Position numbers and translations under genes: made by a program. Shown piece after piece: positions 1 to 8,095 of a DNA stretch of 64,000 nucleotides; the first letter of the stretch is position 1; the number at the start of each line of letters is the position of its first letter. Under the pieces are notes generated by a model. It saw nothing but the letters and a program-made list of their open reading frames with translations. It was not told where the DNA came from and ran no database searches. Source of the DNA: an uncultured Poribacteria bacterium (GTDB taxonomy: Bacteria; Poribacteria; WGA-4E; WGA-3G); NCBI GenBank assembly GCA_951812525.1, contig OX638316.1:4998468-5062467 (forward strand), written 5' to 3'.

Positions 1-959
1 TACATTATCTGCGCGATAATCGCGTTCGTTTTCAGCCCTTCTTCACCGGTACAGCGGATGGGTTCACCTGTTTTGAGGTGATTGAGGAAATCTTCAACCA
101 GTCCCGTGTGTGTATGCGGCAGAGGCGTCTGATCCATCGCAATCTGCTCACCCGATTTTTCAAGTGTTAGGTTACCCGAATTCAACTCCGAACACCGTAA
201 GCTGCCTTCCGTGCCGTATACCTCAATATCGTCAATTGAGACACCGACATTCCAGTTGATGTTCGCAACAGCGTGCGCGCCGTTCTCGAAACGAAGCGTG
301 AACACAGCAGAATCATCGACTTCAATATCCAGATGCACTGCCTCCGCATACCCGTGGACAGATTCTATATCTCCCATCAAATACTGAAGAAGCGAGATAC
401 GGTGGCTACCGAGATCCATTAGAACACCGCCACCACTGACTTTAGGATCCACCCGCCAACTGCTCAGATCGTGGCGAGTCGGATCGTAGAAACCGGTATG
501 ATTGACGCGTGCCAGCACCACATCCCCGATTACCCCTTCATCCATCAACGCTTTCATTTTTACGATATTTGGATAGAAGTTGCGGTAATAGGCGAGCATT
601 AGCGTGACACCCGCATCGTGACAGGCATCCACCATCCGCTGACACTCCGCTACCGTCATCGCCATCGGTTTCTCGCAGAGGATGTGCTTCCCGGCTTGCG
701 CCGTGCGGAGGGTCTGTTCGCAGTGGAGGTATGGGTGTGTTGCGATGTAAATCGCGTTGATTTCGTCATCTGCCAGAAGATCGTCTACGTCGGTATAGAC
801 CCGTTTCGCGCCGTGTCTTTCGGCGAAGTCTTCTGCTTTGGCACGGTCTCGCCGCATCACAGCGATGAGTTCCGAATCATCGACACTGTAAAGAGGTGGT
901 CCACCCTTATATTCAGCGACATTTCCGCAACCGAGTATTCCCCATCTGAGCGTTGCCAT
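1..959 (-). CDS. Gfo/Idh/MocA family oxidoreductase (3' end outside window)
   Basis: NAD(P)-dependent oxidoreductase of the glucose-fructose oxidoreductase/inositol dehydrogenase type, probably acting on a sugar or polyol; substrate unknown. About 319 codons are visible and the frame runs open off the left edge. The N-terminus has the Rossmann signature GILGCGNVAEYKG (about residues 7-19). The EKP motif with the family lysine lies at about residues 96-98 (CEKPM), and a GGGVLMDLGSHR stretch in the C-terminal half matches the GG...D.G.H motif. The ATG at 957-959 gives the Rossmann motif its normal distance from the N-terminus. It is one of three such proteins in the window; its neighbours do not define a pathway. 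Confidence 0.9.
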   Translation of the reverse strand, partial: MATLRWGILGCGNVAEYKGGPPLYSVDDSELIAVMRRDRAKAEDFAERHGAKRVYTDVDDLLADDEINAIYIATHPYLHCEQTLRTAQAGKHILCEKPMAMTVAECQRMVDACHDAGVTLMLAYYRNFYPNIVKMKALMDEGVIGDVVLARVNHTGFYDPTRHDLSSWRVDPKVSGGGVLMDLGSHRISLLQYLMGDIESVHGYAEAVHLDIEVDDSAVFTLRFENGAHAVANINWNVGVSIDDIEVYGTEGSLRCSELNSGNLTLEKSGEQIAMDQTPLPHTHTGLVEDFLNHLKTGEPIRCTGEEGLKTNAIIAQIM

Positions 960-1255
960 GAAATCTGTTCCTTTCTCAATTGAGAGCGTGGTAGTGGCTG
1001 TTAGTATATCGGAAAGTCTCGGATGTGTCAACTGCGGTTGTCGATTGGCAATTAGCAATTCGCGGTTGGAAACCGTCGCCTACTGGATACTACCCTCGTC
1101 ATCGTATTGTAATTACACAACTGTTCTCGCACATGTGAGGTTTACTGACATCTTAACGGTATACATGTATCCGTATTGGTGTCATTTCTTTGCTTTGTTG
1201 AATGCCGGTGGGAAATCTGTTAGGATATTATAGAAAGAAAAATAGGAGGACGAAG
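960..1255. other. Intergenic region with a degenerate short repeat
   Basis: About 295 bp between two divergently read genes. Around 1040-1075 lies a copy of the short GATTGGCAATTAGC-like repeat that recurs throughout this window. I see no convincing gene or promoter. Confidence 0.5.
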
Positions 1256-1651
1256 ATGGCAAAAGAAACAACGCTTGAGAGAATTTATCCATTTTTTATT
1301 GTTAAAAGTCTTGCTGAATCGATTGACTTCTACAATCAAAAACTCGGTTTTGAGACGGATATGCTTGTCCCGGAAGAAAATCCATTTTTTGGGATTGTGT
1401 CCCGCGATAATGTGAGGATTCTTCTCAAACATATCACTGAGCATGTTCATCCGGTACCAAATCATACTCGGCACGAGTGGGCGAGATGGGACGCTTTTAT
1501 TCTCGTTTCGGATCCTGATACGCTGTTTGCTGAGTATCAGTCTCGTAGGTTGGCGTTTCACGAAACGCTTGCGGACACCAGCGACGGTTTACGCGCTTTT
1601 GAGCTTAAGGATCATGATGGTTATGTGTTATGTTTTGGAAAACCGCTTTGA
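1256..1651 (+). CDS. VOC (glyoxalase/bleomycin-resistance-like) protein
   Basis: 131-residue single-module protein of the vicinal oxygen chelate superfamily; function unknown. The N-terminal FFIVKSLAESIDFYNQKLGF is the usual first beta-alpha unit, and the C-terminal RAFELKDHDGYVLCFG is the usual closing strand with a conserved acidic residue. The ATG at 1256 is chosen because AGGAGGA lies at 1244-1250, 5 bp upstream; a longer reading from 1202 would cover this ribosome-binding site. It stands alone, so no pathway can be assigned. Confidence 0.85.
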   Translation: MAKETTLERIYPFFIVKSLAESIDFYNQKLGFETDMLVPEENPFFGIVSRDNVRILLKHITEHVHPVPNHTRHEWARWDAFILVSDPDTLFAEYQSRRLAFHETLADTSDGLRAFELKDHDGYVLCFGKPL

Positions 1652-1688
1652 AGGGAGATAGAATGGAAACAGAGTATGTAATGCTAAT

Positions 1689-1735
1689 TGTCTGAATCGC
1701 GGATTACACGGATTTCGCTGATTTGCGCGGATAAG
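1689..1735 (+). repeat. TGTCTGAATC dispersed repeat
   Basis: Copy of a short repeat beginning TTGTCTGAATC followed by GGATT units. Other copies lie near 8355-8404 (reverse strand), 56819-56862 and 63165-63192. All are intergenic. Confidence 0.6.
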
Positions 1736-1767
1736 AAGCACTTGCTGTTACATCGTTCCTTTTTACA

Positions 1768-2454
1768 TCAATATCCATTAATTTCCTTATTGTGGTCTTC
1801 AATGGCGGACCTATAGTCTCCACAGGCGTATTTCGCTACACCCCGATTCATGTAGGCAGGAACATGATCTGGCTTTATGCGGATAGCTAAATTGTAAGTA
1901 GAAATAGCCTTTTCATCCTCGCCCGTTTCGGAAAGGAGGTAGCCAATTGATAAAAAAGCGTCAGCAAACTCTGTGTCGGTTTTTCCTGATATGGCAGCGG
2001 TGGTGTTCTTGTTTTCGCTATCCGTTTCAACAAAGGTATTCTCCGCCAATTCTGGAAAGAGATCTACTAACTTTGGACAGTCTTCATCCTCATACACCTT
2101 AATGAGCATACCAACCAACGTCATTACCACCGATAAGGGATGGCTTTCATCTTCGCCAACACCATAGATTAAATCGTCCAGCACTTCTGAAAGTTGTTGA
2201 TATTCAGCTTTTGTTATCACGACGTGGTTAAGATCTTCATTTCGATTTACAATACCGGTTAATAGGTTTAGTAACCTTACAAGCCATTGCGATGCACTTT
2301 CCGAATATGGCACAACATTAACAGGTTTCTGAGCGGAAGATTGGGTAGATGTACGGGACATCTGTTTTGGCAAGCCGTGTGTGCTCAAGACTTCTTGTTC
2401 AAAAGGTGTGAATGTTGCAAATATATTTTGTGGAGTTTGCCTTCCAGTTGGCAT
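1768..2454 (-). CDS. TPR protein coupled to a HigB remnant; possible HigA-like region
   Basis: 228-residue soluble protein. Residues about 163-226 form two tetratricopeptide repeats (for example AISTYNLAIRIKPDH and AYMNRGVAKYACGDYRSAI). The middle (about 65-135) resembles the region preceding the HTH in HigA antitoxins of the COG5499 type, with an L..L...LI..YED..CP pattern; this is a weak eye-level similarity and an inference. The ATG at 2454 overlaps the stop of the upstream HigB-like frame as TAATG, the slot where an antitoxin normally sits. No HTH is visible. It could be an antitoxin derivative whose DNA-binding half was replaced by TPRs, or simply an unrelated TPR protein. Confidence 0.75.
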   Translation of the reverse strand: MPTGRQTPQNIFATFTPFEQEVLSTHGLPKQMSRTSTQSSAQKPVNVVPYSESASQWLVRLLNLLTGIVNRNEDLNHVVITKAEYQQLSEVLDDLIYGVGEDESHPLSVVMTLVGMLIKVYEDEDCPKLVDLFPELAENTFVETDSENKNTTAAISGKTDTEFADAFLSIGYLLSETGEDEKAISTYNLAIRIKPDHVPAYMNRGVAKYACGDYRSAIEDHNKEINGY

Positions 2455-2660
2455 TATTTGTTACCCCTCTTATTCCTTGCACCGTATTCAGCATGTGTTA
2501 GCACCCTATGAATAATAATTTGCTGAGATTCATATCGTATAATTGCAACAAGTCGCGCTTTGTTGCCGCCAATGTTGAAAACTGTGAAGGTAGTTTCTCT
2601 ATTACTGTATGGAACCTGTAATTTATAAGAGATTTCAAGAAAAACAAGACTGCAATACGG
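2454..2660 (-). pseudogene. 5'-truncated HigB-family toxin remnant
   Basis: An open frame on the minus strand ends at 2454 with a C-terminus typical of HigB mRNA interferases: TVFNIGGNKARLVAIIRY, then HRVLTHAEY near the end. The frame is closed by a stop at 2661-2663 and contains no ATG, GTG or TTG start, so the N-terminal half of the roughly 95-residue family is missing. The stop overlaps the next gene by one base (TAATG), the normal coupling of higB to its antitoxin gene. Most likely a dead toxin whose partner was kept or repurposed. Confidence 0.7.
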
Positions 2661-2806
2661 TTATTTGGTTTTTGGCTCTGTCCATTTTATTTAATCGCAA
2701 CTTTAGGATTAGATTGAGACGCAAACACACATCGCAATAGGTTCAGGATGGTGCATAGAACTCTATTCTTGATGCCTAGACTACTGCACTGCGATTACGT
2801 TTTTTC

Positions 2807-2835
2807 TTGTATTTGATGCCAGCCGGTGCTATAAT
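2807..2835 (+). promoter_or_regulatory. Sigma70-type promoter for hicAB
   Basis: TTGTAT at 2807-2812, 17-bp spacer, perfect TATAAT at 2830-2835, about 60 bp upstream of hicA. No strong Shine-Dalgarno precedes the hicA ATG. Confidence 0.6.
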
Positions 2836-2895
2836 TACAGAAAATGTTCGAGATAGGCTTATAGGTCACTAACCGACATCCAATAGATACCAATT

Positions 2896-3084
2896 ATGAA
2901 GTTTAGGCAGGTCATTAAAATGATTCAAGATGATGGATGGTATCTAGACCGAACGCGAGGGAGTCATAAACAGTATAAACATCCAACCAAACCCGGCATC
3001 GTGACGATCGCAGGAAAACCCAACGAAGATGTCTCCAAAGGGACACTCAATAACATTTTGAAACAGGCCCGTCTCAAGAATTGA
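2896..3084 (+). CDS. hicA: HicA family toxin (mRNA interferase)
   Basis: 62-residue protein with the double-stranded RNA-binding-like fold of HicA, which in the family cleaves mRNA and is neutralised by HicB. The diagnostic motif is RGSHKQYKHP at residues 21-30, with the catalytic histidine at about 24, followed by the TIAGKPNEDVSKGTLNNILK tail. Length is normal for the family. The antitoxin gene follows after 11 bp, in the usual hicA-hicB order. The gene appears intact, so this module is likely functional. Confidence 0.92.
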   Translation: MKFRQVIKMIQDDGWYLDRTRGSHKQYKHPTKPGIVTIAGKPNEDVSKGTLNNILKQARLKN

Positions 3085-3095
3085 AGGAAAACCTT

Positions 3096-3509
3096 ATGGA
3101 ATATGTTGTTATTTTTGAAAATGGCGAAACCAACTATGGGGCGTATGTCCCCGACCTCCCAGGATGTGCCGTTGTAGGTGAGACAATGGAAGAAGTCCGA
3201 AGACTGATCGCTGAAGCCATCGATTTTCATATTGAAGGGCTACAAGAATCTGGTTATGAGGTACCACAGCCTTCGTCTACACTACCTGTTCAAGATCCGC
3301 CTGGGATGTCATCAGAATTAATCGCTGTACAGAAAAAAGAACGACTTGAGGAAATTGAGGAGTTTTTTCGCGCTTTAGAGCAGAATTATGGAGAATACCA
3401 GAAGTATTTTGCAGCTCTGGCAACTTTGCCTCCAGAACCTGCACGCCCCGCAGCGGTCATAGAATATGGAAACTCAACTGTTGCCTATGGAGGATTTGAA
3501 GATGCCTGA
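3096..3509 (+). CDS. hicB: HicB family antitoxin with extended C-terminus
   Basis: 137 residues from the ATG at 3096. The first ~70 residues form the degenerate RNase-H-like HicB fold: YVVIFE, then YVPDLPGC, then ET.EE....I.EAI..HIEGL. The remaining ~65 residues (acidic, EEFFRALEQNYGEYQKYF) do not show an obvious ribbon-helix-helix or HTH domain and look partly helical. AAGGA at 3084-3088 is the likely ribosome-binding site. The 3' end overlaps the start of the protease gene by 8 bp, so the two are probably translated together. Its role would be to bind HicA and perhaps repress the operon. Confidence 0.88.
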   Translation: MEYVVIFENGETNYGAYVPDLPGCAVVGETMEEVRRLIAEAIDFHIEGLQESGYEVPQPSSTLPVQDPPGMSSELIAVQKKERLEEIEEFFRALEQNYGEYQKYFAALATLPPEPARPAAVIEYGNSTVAYGGFEDA

Positions 3510-4479
3510 CTGGAACGAGATCTTTGAAGATCTAGTAAGTGGCAGAAACACACCTGATGGTATTCGACGACGTTATCTCCAAGAACTTCATGAACTTACT
3601 GACCGAAATGTAATAATATATTATTCTGGTTGGGTAGAAAAACATGATTTGGATGGTGCACTGACTCAAATAAATTATGCAGATAAGACTGGATTTATGA
3701 CTGTTTTACGTGGTCTTGATCATCGTAAGGGGTTAGATCTAATACTGCATACTCCAGGGGGTATGGTTGGTGCCACCGAAGCACTTGTCCATTATCTTCG
3801 CGCCATATATGGAACAGACATCCGGGCATTTGTCCCAGATCTAGCTATGTCAAGTGGAACGGTAATCGCATGTGCCTGCAAAGAGATTTTCATGGGAAAA
3901 CATTCCACCCTTGGTCCAATAGATCCACAAATGATGATTCCACAAATTGCAGGCGCGATACCAGCACATGCAGTCATTGAAGAATTCGAACGCGCTTACA
4001 AAGAAATAAAGAAAGATCAATCTAAGATACTTGTATGGCAACCTATTCTGAACAAGTATCCTCCTGCTTTTCTCGTTCAGTGCAGAAAATCTATTGAAAT
4101 GACCAATGAGATGGTTACCGAGTGGCTCTGTACAGGTATGTTTGAAAATCAAGAAAATGCAAAAGCGAAAAGCGAGGAAGTCGTAGAACAACTCACAGAT
4201 TACAGGAGTTTAAAATCCCATTCTCGCCCTTTGCCACCGATGCGTTGTAGAGAACTTGGATTAAATATCCGTCTTCTAGAGGATGACGAAGTTCTACAAG
4301 ACGCTGTTCTCTCAGTCCACCATGCTTGCATCCATACCTTATCAGGTACACGGGCATATAAGATTATTGAAAATCATACTGGAAAAGCATACATCCCCTT
4401 AGTTGGTCTGCAAGAGAAGGGTAATAGAAAAAAAAACAAACCACAAAAAAATAAGCCGAACAAACGCAAACGAAGATAA
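3502..4479 (+). CDS. Serine dehydrogenase-proteinase-like ClpP/crotonase-fold protease
   Basis: 325 residues from the ATG at 3502, preceded by GGAGGA at 3489-3494. The family (SDH_sah, PF01972) has a ClpP/SppA-like fold with a serine nucleophile. Visible elements are LILHTPGG at about 80-87 (oxyanion strand), DLAMSSGT at about 113-120 carrying the candidate serine, and STLGPIDPQ at about 135-143. No signal peptide or membrane segment is visible. The C-terminus is strongly basic (lysine/arginine-rich last ~20 residues), suggesting nucleic-acid or ribosome contact. The start lies inside the end of hicB (8-bp overlap), implying co-translation with the HicAB module. The link to toxin control is an inference. 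Confidence 0.85.
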   Translation: MPDWNEIFEDLVSGRNTPDGIRRRYLQELHELTDRNVIIYYSGWVEKHDLDGALTQINYADKTGFMTVLRGLDHRKGLDLILHTPGGMVGATEALVHYLRAIYGTDIRAFVPDLAMSSGTVIACACKEIFMGKHSTLGPIDPQMMIPQIAGAIPAHAVIEEFERAYKEIKKDQSKILVWQPILNKYPPAFLVQCRKSIEMTNEMVTEWLCTGMFENQENAKAKSEEVVEQLTDYRSLKSHSRPLPPMRCRELGLNIRLLEDDEVLQDAVLSVHHACIHTLSGTRAYKIIENHTGKAYIPLVGLQEKGNRKKNKPQKNKPNKRKRR

Positions 4480-4516
4480 AAGTTTAGTCTACCAAACACT
4501 AGGCTGAAGCCTAACC

Positions 4517-4729
4517 CTAAGTTTCCGACACCTTCTCTGATACATTCAAACCGCCCGAGCACCAACTTCCAGAATCAAGCATCATATTCTTTAGGGAATG
4601 CTGGAGCGACTCATCGTGGACAATCTTAAAAAAATCCCATCCTAACTGATCTCGAATATCAGCAAATTTTGCCCACCCCTGAGAAACCAGATGCAACAAA
4701 ACAATATACGCTTCCATCTCTCTTTTCAT
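4517..4729 (-). CDS. Small protein of unknown function
   Basis: 70 residues, beginning MKREMEAYIVLLHLVSQG. The ATG at 4729 is preceded by GGGAGG 7 bp upstream, the main reason to accept it as real. The sequence is helical and soluble in appearance, with no recognised domain. It converges on the protease gene and has no visible partner. It may be a short remnant. Confidence 0.4.
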   Translation of the reverse strand: MKREMEAYIVLLHLVSQGWAKFADIRDQLGWDFFKIVHDESLQHSLKNMMLDSGSWCSGGLNVSEKVSET

Positions 4730-4731
4730 AG

Positions 4732-4935
4732 AATAACCTCCCAAAAATCATTAAGGTCCAACTCTTGTCGTTGAAGATCCAAGAACTCCAGGACACGTTG
4801 AGCGTCGAAAGTGAGAAGGTCGCAACAGAAAAGCAGAGCGTCGAAACCTATCAGTCCGACTACGGCGACATCCGTCCGAAACCGCTCAACGGGTTGCCAA
4901 GGTGGATCGGACGGCTGTTTCGCATACTTCAGTAG
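4732..4935 (+). pseudogene. C-terminal fragment of an unknown coiled-coil protein
   Basis: An open frame from just after a stop at 4729-4731 to the TAG at 4933-4935 has no ATG start but a convincing protein composition: a heptad-rich helix (LSLKIQELQDTLSVESEKVA) and a tail ending GLPRWIGRLFRILQ. It looks like the 3' end of a longer gene whose 5' part was lost at about 4740. Confidence 0.4.
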
Positions 4936-4944
4936 ACACCCTTT

Positions 4945-5790
4945 TTAGGGGTATTCCTTAGATGCAAGCGTTCCTAAATAGACAAAATCAAACCACTCTT
5001 GGAACAAGGCGTACAGCAACGGATCGTTTTCACGGAACCGCTTGTGATGATTCTCGCCAGACCCTGTCGGTAGCGTAAAGCGGTAAAACCAGCGCACCGC
5101 AGAATGTGCCCAATACTCGGTTGAACTTGAAAGTGCCGCATTCCCGCTGCTGCCGCCGCCGCGCCAGTATCCATCCCGATTCTCTACAGCATCGGCATAC
5201 GCTGCATCTAAACGCTCCTGAAACGTCGGATCTATCATGAGAATCGCCCAATGTATGGCATGTGCAAACTCATGCACAAAAATATCCATGTGAATTTCAT
5301 CTTTGCCTGGATACTTCTGAACAGGTGAGACACAATGCTGCAGACCGCAGAAACCGATTGCCCATTCAGGGGTATCCTTATATTCCGGTAGGGCGTTAAA
5401 TCCCTGATCCACATGAAAAAGTATCAGCGCGAAGTTTCTTTTCAGCACCCTTATATCTCCACTCGGAGTTGCTCTGGGACGTTTATTAGCTCTCAGTGCC
5501 ATGTGTTTGCGAAGTTCAGGATGCTTCGCGGTCATCGTTAATACAATCTCTCGCCCCGCATAAAAATACCGGTCGTCGATATAGGCATTGCCGATAATCG
5601 CTATACCGTCAGCGTCGATGTATTTTGTATAGTGCGCTTTGCGGGCGCGGATCTCCGAAATCCGAGTTCTGAGATACGGTGGCATCACATTCGAGACATC
5701 GTGAACCGGTCCAGCATCGGTTTCGATAATACCGTCGTCAAGCACATCGGCAAGATCCGATACATACTTATCTTCATCGCCCCACAACAT
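4945..5790 (-). CDS. HExxH zinc metallopeptidase-like protein, lacking its export signal
   Basis: 281 residues as read from the ATG at 5790. A zinc-binding HEFAH lies at about 173-177, within FVHEFAHAIHW, and a downstream glutamate in STEYWAH (about 235) is a good third ligand, giving a gluzincin-like pattern. The N-terminal ~120 residues precede the catalytic domain and hold a KYIDADGIAIIG segment. The reading has no signal peptide. A lipoprotein signal sits just upstream in another frame (5802-5948), and the metallopeptidase frame remains open and protein-like beyond its ATG (ALDVQ before M), so a frameshift splitting one lipoprotein gene is likely. Confidence 0.75.
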   Translation of the reverse strand: MLWGDEDKYVSDLADVLDDGIIETDAGPVHDVSNVMPPYLRTRISEIRARKAHYTKYIDADGIAIIGNAYIDDRYFYAGREIVLTMTAKHPELRKHMALRANKRPRATPSGDIRVLKRNFALILFHVDQGFNALPEYKDTPEWAIGFCGLQHCVSPVQKYPGKDEIHMDIFVHEFAHAIHWAILMIDPTFQERLDAAYADAVENRDGYWRGGGSSGNAALSSSTEYWAHSAVRWFYRFTLPTGSGENHHKRFRENDPLLYALFQEWFDFVYLGTLASKEYP

Positions 5791-5801
5791 TATCTGAACG
5801 T

Positions 5802-5948
5802 CTAATGCGGTGGACCGAGTTCTTCGGTCGGTTCATCGCTGACGACCACTCTGACGGTATCAAGGATCGGTGCGAGTGGCGCATCCGCACACCCGTAGAA
5901 ACAGAAAATGATCAGTATCCCATAAAAAGCAGCGTGTAAGTTCTGCAT
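5802..5948 (-). pseudogene. Lipoprotein signal peptide, probably the N-terminus of the metallopeptidase
   Basis: 48-codon frame from the ATG at 5948 to the TAG at 5802-5804. It starts with a classic type II signal: hydrophobic GILIIFCFYGC with a lipobox ending at Cys20, then ADAPLAP and a short linker. It ends 11 bp before the metallopeptidase ATG, in a different frame. Either a small lipoprotein or, more likely, the separated N-terminus of the metallopeptidase. Confidence 0.6.
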
Positions 5949-6019
5949 GGCAAACTCCTTTTTTAAAAACGCTCATAAATACCCCTACAACGCATTTCCT
6001 TTCCCGCCCCTATGGTATA

Positions 6020-6237
6020 CTCTTTTTATTAAAGAACTGAAAAAACGTGTTATCATTGAATCGGTTATCAAAGAACTCAAGACCCAGACGCAACTCGAAC
6101 ATACTCGGCATAGAAGTCTGCGAAACTTCCAAGTCAACGCGATTGCTGCGTTGATCGCTTACACTTATTTGCTGAAGAAACCGACGCTGAAACTGCGAAA
6201 ACTTCAGGACGTAAAAGATTTACCTATGTCTTTTTAA
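6020..6237 (+). mobile_element. IS982-like transposase C-terminal remnant
   Basis: The frame reads RVIIESVIKELKTQTQLEHT, then RHRSLRNFQVNAIAALIAYT and a KKPTLKL tail. This matches the C-terminal end of IS982-family DDE transposases (IE....QLK...QIEHTRHRS...F.VN..A...AY). The catalytic domain and 5' end are missing and I see no terminal inverted repeats. It abuts the disrupted lipoprotein/metallopeptidase locus. Confidence 0.75.
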
Positions 6238-6267
6238 TCCCTAAAACTTTTTTCAAACTCACGTTAT

Positions 6268-7086
6268 TTAAATGTTACCCAGACCTACTTGTGCAGTACT
6301 TGGACTGGTGTCGTCCTCTGTAAGATCTGATATTAGCCGCATCGCCTCATTATAGTCGGCAAGTGCGGACTCATATCGCCTAGAAGCCGACGCCACATCC
6401 CCTTTAGTAATTTCATACTTGCTAAGATTCCGCTTTGTCTTGCCACGGTTGTAGTAGGCTGCGACATAATCCGTATTCAGATGGATCGCTTTATCGTAAG
6501 CTGAAAGTGCCTCTTCTCCTCGACCTTGCTCGTTATGGAGATACCCAATGGAGAACCATGCCCTAGCAGCAAGATCGTTGTCATGTCCTTCCGCATGATT
6601 AGCGATGTCGCGCCATTTTTGAAGGGCATCATCAATTCTCTCATCGTTCTGGAACCTATAAGCATTTGCCAGAGCCTTATCGTAAAAAGATGCCTTAGAA
6701 TTCCGCTCAACACGCCGTACGACTTTTTCAACCAATGCGTATTCCTCAGATTTCTTATCTTCAAGTAAAAAGGTGATGTCTTCGCTGGTTCCCAAGACTT
6801 CTTGAATTGATGGTAGATTACGGCGACGTATTAAGGCAATAACTGCAGCAATACCACCTACAAACACGCCAATACTACCCATGGCAGCAATTATGTAGAA
6901 AATAATCTCTTTGGAGTCCATCCCATTTCTTACCAATCCACCGTGTTTATCGTACCACTTAGCAACCTTATGAAGAGTATTCAACACAGTGTTATGTAAA
7001 TCAAACCGAATCAGGTCAGGGTTATACAGCAGGCACATTGCAATTATTGTGCCGATTTTCACAAAAAATTGCAATACCTGTGCCAA
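6268..7086 (-). CDS. Membrane-anchored TPR protein
   Basis: Up to 272 residues. A transmembrane helix lies at about 63-86 (IIFYIIAAMGSIGVFVGGIA); an N-terminal hydrophobic stretch at about 8-20 may be a second. The rest is cytosolic with tetratricopeptide repeats from about 120 to 240 (ALANAYRFQNDERIDDALQKW; AWFSIGYLHNEQGRGEEALS; AYYNRGKTKRN). The start is uncertain: the longest reading uses TTG at 7086 without a clear Shine-Dalgarno, and the ATG at 6921 (just before the helix) is an alternative. It is distantly similar in layout to the TPR protein at 1768-2454. Function unknown, probably scaffolding. Confidence 0.7.
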   Translation of the reverse strand: MAQVLQFFVKIGTIIAMCLLYNPDLIRFDLHNTVLNTLHKVAKWYDKHGGLVRNGMDSKEIIFYIIAAMGSIGVFVGGIAAVIALIRRRNLPSIQEVLGTSEDITFLLEDKKSEEYALVEKVVRRVERNSKASFYDKALANAYRFQNDERIDDALQKWRDIANHAEGHDNDLAARAWFSIGYLHNEQGRGEEALSAYDKAIHLNTDYVAAYYNRGKTKRNLSKYEITKGDVASASRRYESALADYNEAMRLISDLTEDDTSPSTAQVGLGNI

Positions 7087-7372
7087 ACTGTTGAAAGTTC
7101 AGGAACATCTTGCCCGATCATCCACCTATAACACAGATGGCCACTAAGTTTATCAAAAAATGCGAAGTGCTAACATTTTTCCAAAGAAACTGTTTCGCTA
7201 AAGCATGGAAAGCAGTTTGTAATTTTCCGCACTACTAACACGCATAAATTGCAGACACAATTCGCATAAATTGTATATCAAATACAAAAATTGCATGTCA
7301 GCTATTAGCATTTTTTCGTAATGTACCCTTCAATGGAAGAACCTTCACAGACGCTTCATCAAAAGAGACCTT
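7087..7372. other. AT-rich intergenic region
   Basis: No gene is visible. Two copies of CGCATAAATTG lie about 20 bp apart near 7242-7275, and ACAATT/AATTGT arms surround CGCATA; these are similar in composition to the direct repeat at 21182-21219. Confidence 0.4.
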
Positions 7373-7394
7373 CGAGGTAAGAAACCTCGCCAGC
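7373..7394. repeat. CGAGGT...ACCTCG hairpin repeat
   Basis: Short inverted repeat ending AAACCTCGCCAGC. A fuller copy (GCGAGGTTGAGAAACCTCGC) is at 47411-47433. Confidence 0.6.
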
Positions 7395-7416
7395 ACCACA
7401 AACTAACAGGAATCAA

Positions 7417-7443
7417 CGCTAAATGCGCCTGTGGCATTTAGCG
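7417..7443. repeat. Perfect 10-bp stem hairpin
   Basis: CGCTAAATGC and GCATTTAGCG flank a 7-nt loop. There is no T-tract, so it is not an obvious terminator. Confidence 0.5.
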
Positions 7444-7481
7444 CGTGGTACAAGACATTCGCGAATGTAAACCTATTTCCA

Positions 7482-7668
7482 TAATTCACGACTTGTGCCA
7501 GTTAACTGATTGTTTTTGTTGTTTTCACAGGTATTTGGTTTGTGAAACAAACATATCGTCCCTACGGGACTCAAAGGGGTCGCAACGCATGAGAAACAGA
7601 TGTAAAAATAGTGGTTCTGTGAAACTATGTTTTACAAACAGTTATTTAGCACAAGTCGTATAATTCAC
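7482..7668. repeat. MITE-like imperfect palindrome
   Basis: The two ends of this ~187-bp stretch are imperfect inverted repeats over about 50 bp. The best part is ACGACTTGTGC at 7488-7498 matching GCACAAGTCGT at 7649-7659; TAACTG and TTTCACAG blocks also match. The centre contains a GTTTGTGAAACAAAC palindrome and a GTCCCTACGGGAC hairpin. It carries no convincing gene. Confidence 0.5.
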
Positions 7669-7694
7669 CATAACCCTATTTTTTCCTTGACTCC

Positions 7695-7723
7695 TTGACT
7701 TATGTTAATAAAAATGGTATAAT
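7695..7723 (+). promoter_or_regulatory. Strong sigma70-type promoter without an obvious gene
   Basis: TTGACT at 7695-7700, 17-bp spacer, TATAAT at 7718-7723. From here to about 8095 I find no recognisable coding sequence, so any transcript would be non-coding or encode a short unknown peptide. Confidence 0.5.
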
Positions 7724-8095
7724 ATATTTATCGTGAAACCTATAGAAAATACAAAGAATCTGGAATCAAGAAAGATATTACACGTTTCGCCAATTTTTTT
7801 TATGACGAAAAATTACGAAAAAACGCCCTTAAACCTATACAGCACCTGGGTTTACAGTTCAAATCATAAAGTTACCAAAAGTTACCGTATGGTAACATTT
7901 TAAGACAACATCACAACACATTTTTTCCAAGACGTAGGTTAGGTTGAGCGATATACAAAATATAGGAGTATGTCAAAGATTTTCTACATCTCAACGGTTC
8001 TATTTGTCAAACCAACATTGCAAAACTCAACATAATATACAAATCCCTACTACTTTCCGTATACCTTTCCCCTACTTTCCCCTACTTTCCCTACC

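Noticed and set aside
618..983. 121-codon plus-strand open frame
   Set aside because: Antisense to the oxidoreductase at 1-959, which has intact Rossmann and EKP motifs.
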